64,000 nucleotides of DNA, taken from Nocardioides sp. GY 10113 (GTDB lineage Bacteria > Actinomycetota > Actinomycetes > Propionibacteriales > Nocardioidaceae). The notes under the pieces are model-generated. The model saw only the letters and a program-made list of their open reading frames with translations. It was not told where the DNA came from and did no database searches. Made by a program: the position numbers and the translations under genes. This document shows positions 32,684-42,638 of the stretch, piece by piece (positions within the stretch are counted from its first letter, which is position 1; every line of letters starts with the position of its first letter). Location of the stretch: contig NZ_STGK01000014.1 in assembly GCF_004919105.1 (NCBI RefSeq), positions 49,790-113,789 of the forward strand. Direction: 5' to 3'.

Positions 32684-34138
32684 TCACATCTCCGGCGCCG
32701 CCAGGTACACCGACTTCAGCTCCGTGTACTGCGCCAGCCCCTCCGGCCCGAACTCGCGCCCGACGCCCGAGTCCTTGAACCCGCCGAACGGCGCGGCGAA
32801 GTCCATCGTGTAGGTGTTCACGCCGAAGGTGCCGGTGCGCACCCGACGCGCCACCTCGACCCCGGCCTCGGCGTCGGTCGTCCACACCGTCCCGGCCAGG
32901 CCGTACGCCGAGTCGTTGGCGATCCGCACGGCGTCGTCGACGTCGTCGTACGGGATCACCGAGAGCACCGGGCCGAAGATCTCCTCCTGCGCGATCCGCA
33001 TCCGGTTGTCGACGGCGGCGAAGACGGTCGGACGCACGTACCAGCCGCTGTCCAGCCCGTCGGGGCGACCGGTGCCGCCGGTGAGCAGCTTGGCGCCCTC
33101 CTGCTGCCCGATGCCGATGTAGCCCTCGACGCGCTCCTGCTGGCGACGGGCGACCATCGGCCCGATCTCCGTGGCCGGGTCCAGCGGGTCCCCGACCTTC
33201 ATGGCGGCGACCGCCTCGGCGAGCGCGGTGGCGAAGTCGTCGTGCAGGGCGCGGCTGACCAGCACCCGGGTCTGGGCGACGCAGGCCTGCCCGGAGTTCA
33301 TCAGGCCGATGAACTTCAGGCCCTCGATGGTGGCGGCGACGTCGGCGTCGTCGAGCACGATCGCGGCGCTCTTGCCGCCGAGCTCCAGCGAGACCCGCTT
33401 GAGCTGCTCGCCGCAGATCGCGCCGATCTTCCGGCCGGCCGCGGTGGATCCTGTGAAGGCCACCTTGTCCACGCCGGGATGGCGGACCAGGTGCTCGCCC
33501 ACCTCGCGGCCGCCGGCGACGATGCTGACCACACCCTCCGGTACGCCGGCCTCGGCCACGATCTCCGCCAGCAGGTAGCAGTCCAGCGGGCTCTCCGGCG
33601 CGGGCTTGACGACCACGGTGCAGCCGGCGAGCAGCGCCGGGACGAGCTTGGAGATCACGGTGAACTGGGGGACGTTCCACGGCGGGATGGCGGCGACCAC
33701 ACCGACCGGCTCGTGCCGGACCATCACGTCGGCGCCGAGAGCACCGGGGCGCGTCGACTCCCACGGGAACTCCCGCGCGATCGCGAGGAAGGCCTCGATC
33801 TGCATCCACGGCGCCGGAGCCTGGGCCAGGCTGGAGAACGAGATCGGGGATCCCATCTCGGTCGAGATGACGGTCGCCATCTCCTCCAGCCGGGCGGCGT
33901 AGAGCATCGAGAGGTTCTGCACGACCTCGATCCGCTCCGCCGGGCTCATCCGTGGCCACGGGCCCTCGTCGAACGCCCGGCGGGCCGCCGCGACCGCGGC
34001 GTCGATGTCTGCTGTCGAGCCCTCCGGCACGCGGGCGACGACCTCCTCGCTGTGCGGCGAGACGACCTCCAGCACGGCGTCGGTGGCGGGCGTGGCCCAG
34101 GCGCCGCCGATGAACAGCGCGTCGCGGTCCAGGGTCAT
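32684..34138 (-). CDS. Aldehyde dehydrogenase (NAD-dependent)
   Basis: A 484-residue member of the ALDH superfamily. IPPWNVPQFTVISKLVPALLAGCTVVVKPAP carries the catalytic Asn and the NAD-binding Lys (read here in short pieces: PPWNVP, VVVKPA), AFTGSTAAGR is the nucleotide loop, LELGGKSAAIV holds the general-base Glu and NSGQACVAQTRVLV the catalytic Cys. EEIFGPVLSVIPY and FGGFKDSGVGREFG follow normally. AAGGAG precedes the ATG. It is third in the operon that begins with the phosphotransferase at 36503, under a KstR-like operator, so oxidation of an aldehyde from steroid or lipid breakdown is likely. Confidence 0.92.
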   Translation of the reverse strand: MTLDRDALFIGGAWATPATDAVLEVVSPHSEEVVARVPEGSTADIDAAVAAARRAFDEGPWPRMSPAERIEVVQNLSMLYAARLEEMATVISTEMGSPISFSSLAQAPAPWMQIEAFLAIAREFPWESTRPGALGADVMVRHEPVGVVAAIPPWNVPQFTVISKLVPALLAGCTVVVKPAPESPLDCYLLAEIVAEAGVPEGVVSIVAGGREVGEHLVRHPGVDKVAFTGSTAAGRKIGAICGEQLKRVSLELGGKSAAIVLDDADVAATIEGLKFIGLMNSGQACVAQTRVLVSRALHDDFATALAEAVAAMKVGDPLDPATEIGPMVARRQQERVEGYIGIGQQEGAKLLTGGTGRPDGLDSGWYVRPTVFAAVDNRMRIAQEEIFGPVLSVIPYDDVDDAVRIANDSAYGLAGTVWTTDAEAGVEVARRVRTGTFGVNTYTMDFAAPFGGFKDSGVGREFGPEGLAQYTELKSVYLAAPEM

Positions 34139-34188
34139 GTCGGATCTCCTTGGAGTGTCGTTGATGGTGGTTTCGAGGCGCCACTCCG

Positions 34189-35370
34189 TCACGGCGCGGG
34201 GTCGAACCAGTCCTTGAAGCCACTGGGGTCGTGCCGGCCGAGCAGGCCGTGCTCGAACAGGCCCCAGCCCTCGGCGGTGCCGCCGGACCCGCCGGCCACC
34301 CCGAGCCCGGGGCCGCTGGCGATCGCGTGGCCGACGTGGTCGATCACGCCGAACGGGGTCCGCCCGACGATGTCGTCGGCAGTCATGTCGTAGGTGACCC
34401 GCTCGGTGAACTTCTCGCCGTTCCACAGCCCGTGCGCCCAGTCGGAGTCGCCGCCGTAGCCGCCGCCGACGTGGAGCGGGACCGGCAGCTTCGAGGTCAC
34501 CTCGAGCACCAGCTCCTCGCCCTTCGGCGTGGTGCACACGATGGTGGCGCCGGTCGGCACCCGGGTGCCCGAGGCGTAGCGGATCGTCGCCCGCGGCCAG
34601 CCCAGCTGCTCGACGCGACCGTCGGCCCAGACCCGGGTGCAGTCGTTGAGGGTGCGGTAGCCGTCCGGGGTCTCCTGGATGATCAGGACGACGCAGAACT
34701 CCTCGAAGCGCAGCGGCACGTAGAGCCACCACATCCCCTCGAACGGCGGGTCGTAGGGCTTCGCGCCGGTCGGGGCGCCGCCGAGCGGCCGGATCCCCCA
34801 GGAGCGGTCGCGGCTGCCGAGCCAGGTGTCCGGGCTGACCGCGATGTCCGCGCCGTCGATCGAGATCACGCCCTCCCAGGTACCGACCTGGGCGAACCGC
34901 TGCGCGTCCAGCGCGGTGCCGCTGCCCTGCCGCATCACGTGCGGCAGCTCCTGCACCACGTCGAACGAGCCGCGCCAGGTCAGGTCCAGCCCGATCCCCT
35001 CGGTCTCCTCCAGCACCACCCGGAGCTTGCGCAACGGCTCGGCGACCTCGATCCGGTAGCCGCCCACCTGCTGCTCCATCCGGTCCGCGCCGCGCGGGTC
35101 GGCCGCGTCGGAGAGGTGGACGGCGGTCTGCTCGTCGCCGCGGCGGACCAGCACGAAGGCGTCCTTGGTGCCCAGGTTCGGGTAGAAGCCCATCCCGGTG
35201 ATCAGGAAGATGTCACCGGTGCGGTCGTGGGCGTTGAGGTAGCAGCGGTCGTAGAAGTTGCGGTCGCTGCTGCCGGCCCAGGCCACCGGCCGGGGCAGCT
35301 GGTGGATCGGGAACTCGTCGAGCGGCCCGAGGCCGACGTACTCGCCGTGCAGGTTCTCTCCGGTGCTCAT
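34189..35370 (-). CDS. Conserved protein of unknown function, lipocalin/CrtC-like
   Basis: A 393-residue soluble protein that I recognise only loosely. It has two beta-rich halves with many Trp and Gly residues (GTWEGVISIDGADIAV, SRDRSWGIRPLGG, FEGMWWLYVPLRFEEFCVV, WAHGLWNGEKFTERVTYDM). SRDRSWGIR and the double-barrel layout recall AttH/CrtC lipocalin-like proteins and actinobacterial DUF7064-type proteins. No signal peptide or membrane segment is seen. It overlaps the phosphotransferase gene by 4 bp and precedes the aldehyde dehydrogenase by 50 bp, so it probably binds or hydrates a lipid or steroid intermediate; this is inference from context. Confidence 0.72.
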   Translation of the reverse strand: MSTGENLHGEYVGLGPLDEFPIHQLPRPVAWAGSSDRNFYDRCYLNAHDRTGDIFLITGMGFYPNLGTKDAFVLVRRGDEQTAVHLSDAADPRGADRMEQQVGGYRIEVAEPLRKLRVVLEETEGIGLDLTWRGSFDVVQELPHVMRQGSGTALDAQRFAQVGTWEGVISIDGADIAVSPDTWLGSRDRSWGIRPLGGAPTGAKPYDPPFEGMWWLYVPLRFEEFCVVLIIQETPDGYRTLNDCTRVWADGRVEQLGWPRATIRYASGTRVPTGATIVCTTPKGEELVLEVTSKLPVPLHVGGGYGGDSDWAHGLWNGEKFTERVTYDMTADDIVGRTPFGVIDHVGHAIASGPGLGVAGGSGGTAEGWGLFEHGLLGRHDPSGFKDWFDPAP

Positions 35371-36503
35371 GCGCCGACCTCCCTCAGGAGCTGCTCGAGC
35401 AGGGGACGGTGGTGGAAGACGGACTCGGGGTCATCGGGCTCCTCGATCTCGCCGAAGTGGATCTGGCGGGCGCTGGTGCGCAGGAAGACGCAGTTCCAGT
35501 TGACGGCGGCCAGCACCTGGTACCAGGTCAGGTCGCCGAGCTCGACCCCGGTGAGATCGCGGTACGTCGCGACGACGTCCGCCTCGACCAGGAAGTCGGG
35601 CATCCCGGGCAGCTCGAGCATGCCGGAGATCGCCTCGAAGACCCGGTGCGCGAAGACCATCCAGGCCACGTCCAGCTCGCGGGGGCCGAGGGTGGCCATC
35701 TCCCAGTCGAGGACCGCGACGGGCGCGAAGTCGCGGTACATCATGTTCCCGATCCGGGCGTCCCCCCAGACCAGCACGGCCTCATCGGTCGCCGGGACGT
35801 GGGCCTCCAGCCAGTCCAGCGCCCGCTCGGTGAGCGGCGAGCGGGGACTGCCCTCGGCGAGCGCGTACTCGTACCAGCCGCGGGTCTTCGAGAGGTTCCG
35901 CTCCACCGGGGTGGCCCCCGCATGACCGGTCACGGCGGGGTCGAGGAACGCGAACCGCTCCGCGGCGTCGGGGATCCCGTGCAGCCGGGCCAGCACCTCC
36001 ACGCTCGCGACCTGCAGCGCCCGCTGCTGGTCCGGCGCCGCGTCGTAGAGCCAGTTGTCGCCGAACGTGTAGGGCAGCACGTCGGGCGGCACGACGCCCT
36101 CGAGCCGCTCCATCAGGAAGAACGGCGTGCCGAGCACGTCGCCCGTCGGCTCGTTCAGCCCGACCCGCGGCACCGGTACGCCGGCCAGCTCGCCGGCCAG
36201 GCGCATCGCGTCGTACTGGTCGGTGAGCCGGTACTCCGGGAAGACCGGCAGGTCGGCTGCGGCCGGCGCGACGCGGGCGACGTACTCGCGGGTGACGCGC
36301 TCGCCGTGCTCGGTGCTGGTCACGTCCAGCAGCACGGTCTCGCTGGACATGCCGTTGGCGTCGACCCCGGCATGGACCGTCACGTCGGGGTCGGCCCCGG
36401 CGGGCAGCACGTCGGCGAGCCAGGAGCGCAGCGCGGCCGACATCTCGACGGGATCACGGCTCGAGCGCTGCAGCGTCATGTCGGCGGGCGGTGGCTGGGT
36501 CAT
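35367..36503 (-). CDS. Phosphotransferase family protein (APH-like, acyl-CoA-associated)
   Basis: A 378-residue protein of the aminoglycoside phosphotransferase/choline kinase fold. FFLMERLEGVVPPDVLPY corresponds to the hinge, VLVWGDARIGNMMY is the Brenner catalytic loop (with Asp and Asn) and VAVLDWEMATLGPRELDVAW the metal-binding Asp. Proteins of this subgroup are often encoded next to, or fused with, acyl-CoA dehydrogenases in actinobacteria (FadE36-like), so the substrate is probably a lipid-derived alcohol rather than an antibiotic. AGGAGG lies 4 nt before the ATG. It is the first gene of a three-gene operon with a KstR-like operator 53 bp upstream. Confidence 0.86.
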   Translation of the reverse strand: MTQPPPADMTLQRSSRDPVEMSAALRSWLADVLPAGADPDVTVHAGVDANGMSSETVLLDVTSTEHGERVTREYVARVAPAAADLPVFPEYRLTDQYDAMRLAGELAGVPVPRVGLNEPTGDVLGTPFFLMERLEGVVPPDVLPYTFGDNWLYDAAPDQQRALQVASVEVLARLHGIPDAAERFAFLDPAVTGHAGATPVERNLSKTRGWYEYALAEGSPRSPLTERALDWLEAHVPATDEAVLVWGDARIGNMMYRDFAPVAVLDWEMATLGPRELDVAWMVFAHRVFEAISGMLELPGMPDFLVEADVVATYRDLTGVELGDLTWYQVLAAVNWNCVFLRTSARQIHFGEIEEPDDPESVFHHRPLLEQLLREVGA

Positions 36504-36822
36504 CGGACCTCCTGGGAGTCGCGCGGCATCATCGGCACACGTGGGGTCAGCCTGTTAGAACGTGTTCTAGGTGTCAATGGTCACTCGGAGCCAGGGCCGC
36601 ACCGGGCACGCAGGGCGACCTGACCAGCACCGGAGGGCGCGAGCGCCTCCCCGCGGGCAGGGGCGGCACCACGCGGACACCCCTTGCGTGCACGCGGGCC
36701 GGAGCGAGTCTCCACCAGGTCGTCGAGCGCCTTCGGATCCGCCGGACTTGCCTGCACCATGTGACCCCCATCACAATCAGTGAGGATACGGTACGACGCG
36801 TCTCGGAATGGGGGAAGAGGCG
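36504..36822. other. 319-bp divergent promoter region
   Basis: No coding potential was seen. Near the minus-strand operon it carries the KstR-like palindrome (36556-36569). The remainder is GC-rich without obvious symmetry, turning AT-richer around TCACAATCAGTGAGGATACG (36772-36791), where the TetR gene promoter probably lies. Confidence 0.6.
36556..36569. promoter_or_regulatory. KstR-type operator TAGAACGTGTTCTA
   Basis: The 14-bp palindrome matches every fixed position of the KstR consensus TNNAACNNGTTNNA. KstR is the TetR-family repressor of cholesterol and fatty-acid catabolism in mycobacteria and rhodococci. It lies 53 bp upstream of the phosphotransferase/unknown/aldehyde dehydrogenase operon. 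No kstR gene is in the window. The TetR protein encoded at 36823 is an alternative ligand of the site. Confidence 0.65.
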
Positions 36823-37410
36823 ATGACCGACGGATCACCGCCGCCCGAGCGGCGGGCGGGGCGTCCCCGCGACCCGCGGATCGAGGGCTCGGCGCTGGCC
36901 GCGGCCCGGACCCTGCTGATCGAGGGCGGCGCGGGCGAGCTGACCATGGCCGCGATCGCCGACCGCGCGGACACCACCAAGGCGGCCCTCTACCGGCGCT
37001 GGCCCAGCCTGGTCCACCTGGTCTACGACGCCGCGTTCCCCGCCGAGCTGCTGGCCGGCGAGCACCGCGGCGAGGGGATCGACCTCGGCGCGCTGGTGCG
37101 CGGCACCCGTGACGTCTTCACGACCCCCGTGGTCGCGGCCGCGCTGCCGCTGCTGCTGGCCGAGTTCTCCACCCACCCCGAGCTGCACGCCGACCTGATC
37201 GAGCGCTTCGAGGGGGTCTTCGCCGGCCTCGACACCCGGCTGCGCGAGGGCGTCGAGGCCGGCAGCGTGGCGGTCGGGGTACGGGCCGACGACCTGATGG
37301 CCGCGATCGTCGGCAGCGTCCTCAACGGGCTGCTGCTCGCTCCGGCCGACCTGGACGAGGCGTGGGCCGAGCGGCTCACGCTCCTGCTGGAGAGGGGGAT
37401 CCGCCCGTGA
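36823..37410 (+). CDS. TetR/AcrR family transcriptional regulator
   Basis: A 195-residue TetR repressor. The start region ERRAGRPRDPRIEGSALAAAR leads into the HTH, and TMAAIADRADTTKAALYRRWP is the recognition part ending in Y-R-R-W, common in the subgroup with a TetR_C_16-like ligand domain. It is not like KstR in the HTH. It is divergent from the phosphotransferase operon and convergent with the acyl-CoA dehydrogenase pair, so either could be its target. The ATG at 36823 has GAAGAGG just before it and is preferred to 36808. The ligand is unknown. Confidence 0.87.
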   Translation: MTDGSPPPERRAGRPRDPRIEGSALAAARTLLIEGGAGELTMAAIADRADTTKAALYRRWPSLVHLVYDAAFPAELLAGEHRGEGIDLGALVRGTRDVFTTPVVAAALPLLLAEFSTHPELHADLIERFEGVFAGLDTRLREGVEAGSVAVGVRADDLMAAIVGSVLNGLLLAPADLDEAWAERLTLLLERGIRP

Positions 37411-37432
37411 CCGGCTCGGCCCCGACCCGGGC

Positions 37433-38569
37433 TCAGCCGGGCGCCGGGAGGTCCACCAGCTGTGCCAGCCGCGCCCGGTGCGCACCGGGCGACCCGAGGG
37501 CGATCTGGTCGGCCTTCGCGCGCTTGAGGTACAGGTGCGCCGGGTGCTCCCACGTCATGCCGATCCCGCCGTGCAGCTGCACCGCCTCCTCGGCGGCGGT
37601 CACCGCGGTGTCGGAGCAGTACGCCGCCGCCAGGTGCACCGCGACCTCGGCGTCCGGGTCGTGGGCGGCCAGCGCGGCCGCGGCGTACGCGGCCACCGCC
37701 GAGGCGGACTCGACGCTGACGTAGAGGTCGGCCAGCCGGTGCTTGAGCGCCTGGAAGCCGCCCACCACGCGACCGAACTGCCGGCGCTCCTTGAGGTAGG
37801 CCACGGTCGTCGCCAGGCACCAGGCCGCGACCCCCGCCTGCTCGGAGGCGAGCAGCCCGGCACCCACCAGCAGCCCGCGCTCGATCGCCGCCTTCCCGCC
37901 GCCGGCCTGCACGAGCACCGGTGCGCCCTCCGTGGGCGCCACGGTGACGTCGGCCAACGGGCGGGTCATGTCGAGGGAGACCACCGGCTCCACCTGGGCA
38001 TCGGTCGCCGCGACGGCACGCACCTCGAGCCCCTCGGGCGTCGCGACCGGCACCAGCAGCACGTCCGCCTCCAGCGCTCCGGCGACGCTGCGCACGGCGC
38101 ACGGGGGGCCGTCCACCTCGGCCGCGGCGAACGCGCCCGAGCGGGTGGCGCCGGGGCCGGCGCTCAGCGGCACCAGCAGCGCCGCGGTGCGGTCACCGGC
38201 GGCCAGGTCGGCCAGCAGGAATCCCGCGGCGTCGGTGGCGGTGCCGGCGTCGACGGCCGCGCTGAGCACGCCGGTCGCCAGCACCGCGCTGGTCAGGAAC
38301 GGCACGGGAGCCACGGAGCGGCCCAGCTCGGTGATCACCACCGCGGCCTCGCGGGCGGTGGCGCCGGCGCCGCCGTCGGCCTCGGGCACCAGCAGGCCGG
38401 CCAGGCCGAGCTCCGCGGCGACCGACTTCCACAGCGGCGCCACGACACCGCGGTCCCCGTCGTACATCGCGCGGACCGCGTCCACCTCGCAGCGACGGGC
38501 CAGCAGGCCGGCCACGGCGTCGCGCAGGTCGTCGTCCTCGGCGCTGGGCAGCAGGTCGAGCTCGCTCAT
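37433..38569 (-). CDS. Acyl-CoA dehydrogenase, second subunit of a two-gene enzyme
   Basis: A 378-residue acyl-CoA dehydrogenase homologue. It has the N-terminal helical domain with EADGGAGATAREAAVVITELGR, a weak middle domain and the C-terminal RRQFGRVVGGFQALKHRLAD and QLHGGIGMTWEHPAHLYLKRA. The C-terminal EGT segment that carries the catalytic Glu in most relatives is replaced by ADQIALGSPGAHR. This is expected if it forms a heterotetramer with the upstream partner, as steroid side-chain dehydrogenases (ChsE type) do. It overlaps the partner gene by 4 bp (ATGA). The substrate is probably a steroid or polycyclic acyl-CoA, by inference. Confidence 0.87.
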   Translation of the reverse strand: MSELDLLPSAEDDDLRDAVAGLLARRCEVDAVRAMYDGDRGVVAPLWKSVAAELGLAGLLVPEADGGAGATAREAAVVITELGRSVAPVPFLTSAVLATGVLSAAVDAGTATDAAGFLLADLAAGDRTAALLVPLSAGPGATRSGAFAAAEVDGPPCAVRSVAGALEADVLLVPVATPEGLEVRAVAATDAQVEPVVSLDMTRPLADVTVAPTEGAPVLVQAGGGKAAIERGLLVGAGLLASEQAGVAAWCLATTVAYLKERRQFGRVVGGFQALKHRLADLYVSVESASAVAAYAAAALAAHDPDAEVAVHLAAAYCSDTAVTAAEEAVQLHGGIGMTWEHPAHLYLKRAKADQIALGSPGAHRARLAQLVDLPAPG

Positions 38570-39765
38570 CGGAGGCTGTCCTTCCAGGGGATGTCCTTGT
38601 CGGTGCGGTGCTCGCCCGGCAGGCCGAGCACCCGCTCGGCGACGATGTTGCGCAGGATCTCCGAGGTGCCGCCCTCGATCGAGTTCCCCTTGGCCCGCAG
38701 GTAGCGGTAGCCGGCGTCGCGGCCGGTGAAGTCGACGCGGTCGGGACGGACCATCGTCCAGCCCTCGTCGCTCTCGTAGCGCAGCCCGTCCTCGCCGAGC
38801 AGCTCGACCTCGAGCCCGGACAGCTGCTGGGCGAGCCGGGCGAACGTCAGCTTCATCGCCGACCCCTCGGGGCCGGGCTGGCCGACGGCGAGCTTCTGGC
38901 GCAGCCGCATGCCGCTGACCCGGGCCACCTCGGCCTCGACCCACAGCCGGAGCAGCCGCTGGTGCAGGTCGTGGGTGCGCTGCTCGGGGTGCTCGCGCCA
39001 GGCCTGGGCGACCTTGCCGACCATCCCGCCCTCGCGCGGCATCGGCGCGCCGCCGATCGCGACCCGTTCGTTGTTGAGGGTCGCGTTGGCGACCTTCCAC
39101 CCCTCGCCGACGGCACCGAGGCGCTGGCTGTCGGGGATCCGTACGTCGGTCAGGAACACCTCGTTGAACTCGGCCTCACCGGTGATCTGGCGCAACGGGC
39201 GCACCTCGACCCCGGGGTCGGTCATGTCGCAGAGGAAGTAGGTGATCCCGCGGTGCTTGGGCGCGTCGGGGTCGGTGCGGGCGACGAGGATCGCGAACCG
39301 GGCGGTGTGCGCGCTGGAGGTCCACACCTTCTGCCCGTTGACCACCCAGCCGTCGCCGTCGCGCACCGCGCGGGTGGCGAGCCCGGCCAGGTCGGAGCCG
39401 GCGCCGGGCTCGCTGAACAGCTGGCACCACACCTCCTCGCCGGTCCACAGCGGGCGCAGGAAGCGGTCGTGCTGCTCGGGGGTGCCGAAGGCGAGGATCG
39501 TCGGCGCGGCCATGCCCAGCCCGATCCCGATCCGCCGCGGCTGGTTGTCCGGGGCACCGGCGGCGGCCAGCTGCCGCTCCACGTCGGCCTGCCACTCCCG
39601 GGGCAGGCCGAGCCCCCCGTGCCCCTCCGGGAAGAAGACCCAGGCCAGCCCGGCGTCGTACCGGGCCCGCAGGAAGTCGAGGCGCTCGGTCGTCGCCGGG
39701 TCGTGCGCGGCGAGCAGGTCCGCGACGCGCTGGCGCAGGTCCTCCCGCGTGATGGTCTGACTCAT
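38566..39765 (-). CDS. Acyl-CoA dehydrogenase, first subunit of a two-gene enzyme
   Basis: A 399-residue acyl-CoA dehydrogenase. CQLFSEPGAGSDLAGLATRA is the FAD/substrate motif, WVVNGQKVWTSSAHTA follows, and the C-terminus has RAKGNSIEGGTSEILRNIV, which keeps the Glu-Gly-Gly-Thr motif missing from the downstream partner. The size and the paired arrangement match the ChsE-like alpha2-beta2 enzymes of sterol side-chain breakdown. GGAGGGGATCG precedes the ATG. Together with the KstR-like operator and ChoD-like enzyme nearby, it supports a lipid/steroid degradation block. Acyl chain specificity is not known. Confidence 0.9.
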   Translation of the reverse strand: MSQTITREDLRQRVADLLAAHDPATTERLDFLRARYDAGLAWVFFPEGHGGLGLPREWQADVERQLAAAGAPDNQPRRIGIGLGMAAPTILAFGTPEQHDRFLRPLWTGEEVWCQLFSEPGAGSDLAGLATRAVRDGDGWVVNGQKVWTSSAHTARFAILVARTDPDAPKHRGITYFLCDMTDPGVEVRPLRQITGEAEFNEVFLTDVRIPDSQRLGAVGEGWKVANATLNNERVAIGGAPMPREGGMVGKVAQAWREHPEQRTHDLHQRLLRLWVEAEVARVSGMRLRQKLAVGQPGPEGSAMKLTFARLAQQLSGLEVELLGEDGLRYESDEGWTMVRPDRVDFTGRDAGYRYLRAKGNSIEGGTSEILRNIVAERVLGLPGEHRTDKDIPWKDSLR

Positions 39766-39875
39766 CGATCCCCTCCGTCTAGTGCAACGGGGGTCACGGT
39801 TCCGCGCCGGGCCAGATCGGTCAACCGTCGCCGCGCACAGGGACGGTGGTGCGGGACGCCCTGCCGGGCGAGGCG

Positions 39876-40982
39876 TCAGGCGGTGACGACCTCGACCCGC
39901 TGGAACTCCTTGACCTCGGTGTACCCGGTCGTCGCCATCGAGCGCTTCAGCGCGCCGACCAGGTTCATCGTGCCGTCGGCGACCCGGGAGGGACCGAACA
40001 GGATCTCCTCGGTGGTGCCGATCTGGTCGAACTGCACGCGGGCGCCGCGCGGCAGCTCCGCGTGGTGCGCCTCGGCCCCCCAGTGGAAGCCGTGGCCCGG
40101 GGCGTCGGTGGCGCGCGCGAACGGCGAGCCGACCATCACCGCGTCCGCGCCGCAGGCGATCGCCTTGGCGATGTCGCCGGAGCGGCCGATCGAGCCGTCC
40201 GCGATCACGTGCACGTAGCGGCCGCCGGACTCGTCGAGGTAGTCGCGGCGGGCGGCGGCGACGTCGGCGACCGCCGAGGCCATCGGGACCGCGATGCCGA
40301 GGACCGTGCGGGTGGTGTGGGCGGCGCCGCCCCCGAAGCCGACCAGGACGCCGGCCGCACCGGTGCGCATCAGGTGCAGCGCGGCGGTGTAGGTGGCACA
40401 GCCGCCCACGATCACCGGGACGTCGAGCTCGTAGATGAACTCCTTGAGGTTCAGCGGCTCGGCCTGGCTGGAGACGTGCTCGGCCGAGACCGTGGTGCCG
40501 CGGATGACGAACATGTCGACGCCCGCGTCGACGACGGCCTTCGCGTACTCCTTGGTCCGCTGCGGGGAGAGCGAGCCGGCGACGGTGACGCCGGCCTCGC
40601 GGACCTGGCGCAGCCGCTCGGTGATCAGCTCGGCCTTGATCGGCGCCGTGTAGATCTCCTGGAGGCGCTCGGTCGCGGCGAGGCCGTCGAGCTCGGCCAC
40701 CTCGGCGAGCAGCGGCTCGGGGTCCTCGTAGCGGGTCCAGATGCCCTCGAGGTTGAGCACGCCCAACCCGCCGAGCTTGCCGAAGGCGATCGCCCGCTCG
40801 GGCGACATCACCGAGTCCATCGGCGCGGCGATGATCGGCAGCTCGAAGCGGTAGGCGTCGATCTGCCAGGCGACGCTGACCTCCTCGGGGTCGCGGGTGC
40901 GCCGGGAGGGCACGATCGCGATGTCGTCGAAGGAGTAGGCCTGACGGGCGCGCTTGGCCCGGCCGATCTCGAACTCAGTCAC
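39876..40982 (-). CDS. guaB3: GuaB3-family IMP dehydrogenase-related protein
   Basis: A 368-residue TIM-barrel protein of the IMPDH/GMPR superfamily without CBS domains. SFDDIAIVPSRRTRDPEEV and IIAAPMDSVMSPERA match IMPDH at the N-terminus. At the active-site loop IMPDH has GSICTTR, but here residues 217-225 are GGGAAHTTR, with His222 where the catalytic Cys should be, so it should not work as a normal IMP dehydrogenase. Cyanobacterial GuaB3 has been reported as a GMP reductase; whether that holds here is open. It follows guaB with a strong hairpin between, the order of mycobacterial guaB2-guaB3. It starts with GTG. Confidence 0.92.
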   Translation of the reverse strand: MTEFEIGRAKRARQAYSFDDIAIVPSRRTRDPEEVSVAWQIDAYRFELPIIAAPMDSVMSPERAIAFGKLGGLGVLNLEGIWTRYEDPEPLLAEVAELDGLAATERLQEIYTAPIKAELITERLRQVREAGVTVAGSLSPQRTKEYAKAVVDAGVDMFVIRGTTVSAEHVSSQAEPLNLKEFIYELDVPVIVGGCATYTAALHLMRTGAAGVLVGFGGGAAHTTRTVLGIAVPMASAVADVAAARRDYLDESGGRYVHVIADGSIGRSGDIAKAIACGADAVMVGSPFARATDAPGHGFHWGAEAHHAELPRGARVQFDQIGTTEEILFGPSRVADGTMNLVGALKRSMATTGYTEVKEFQRVEVVTA

Positions 40983-41016
40983 CGGGCCAGCCTATCCGCA
41001 GCCGCCGGGAACGCAG

Positions 41017-41047
41017 CAGGGGCGCTGGCCGTCGGCCAGCGCCCCTG
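41017..41047 (-). terminator. Perfect 14-bp hairpin between guaB and guaB3
   Basis: CAGGGGCGCTGGCC (41017-41030) pairs perfectly with GGCCAGCGCCCCTG (41034-41047) around a 3-nt loop. It lies 36 bp after the guaB stop and 35 bp before the guaB3 start, so it may terminate most guaB transcripts or set the ratio of the two genes. Confidence 0.65.
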
Positions 41048-41082
41048 ACGAAGCCAGCGCCCGCGTATCCGGCGCCCGGGCC

Positions 41083-42600
<1,518 letters not shown>

Positions 42601-42638
42601 CTAGGCGCAGGTCTTGACTGGTCAGACACGCTGGGGGT

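Noticed and set aside
36823..37410. TetR protein as KstR itself
   Set aside because: The helix-turn-helix differs clearly from KstR, and the operator is far from this gene's start.
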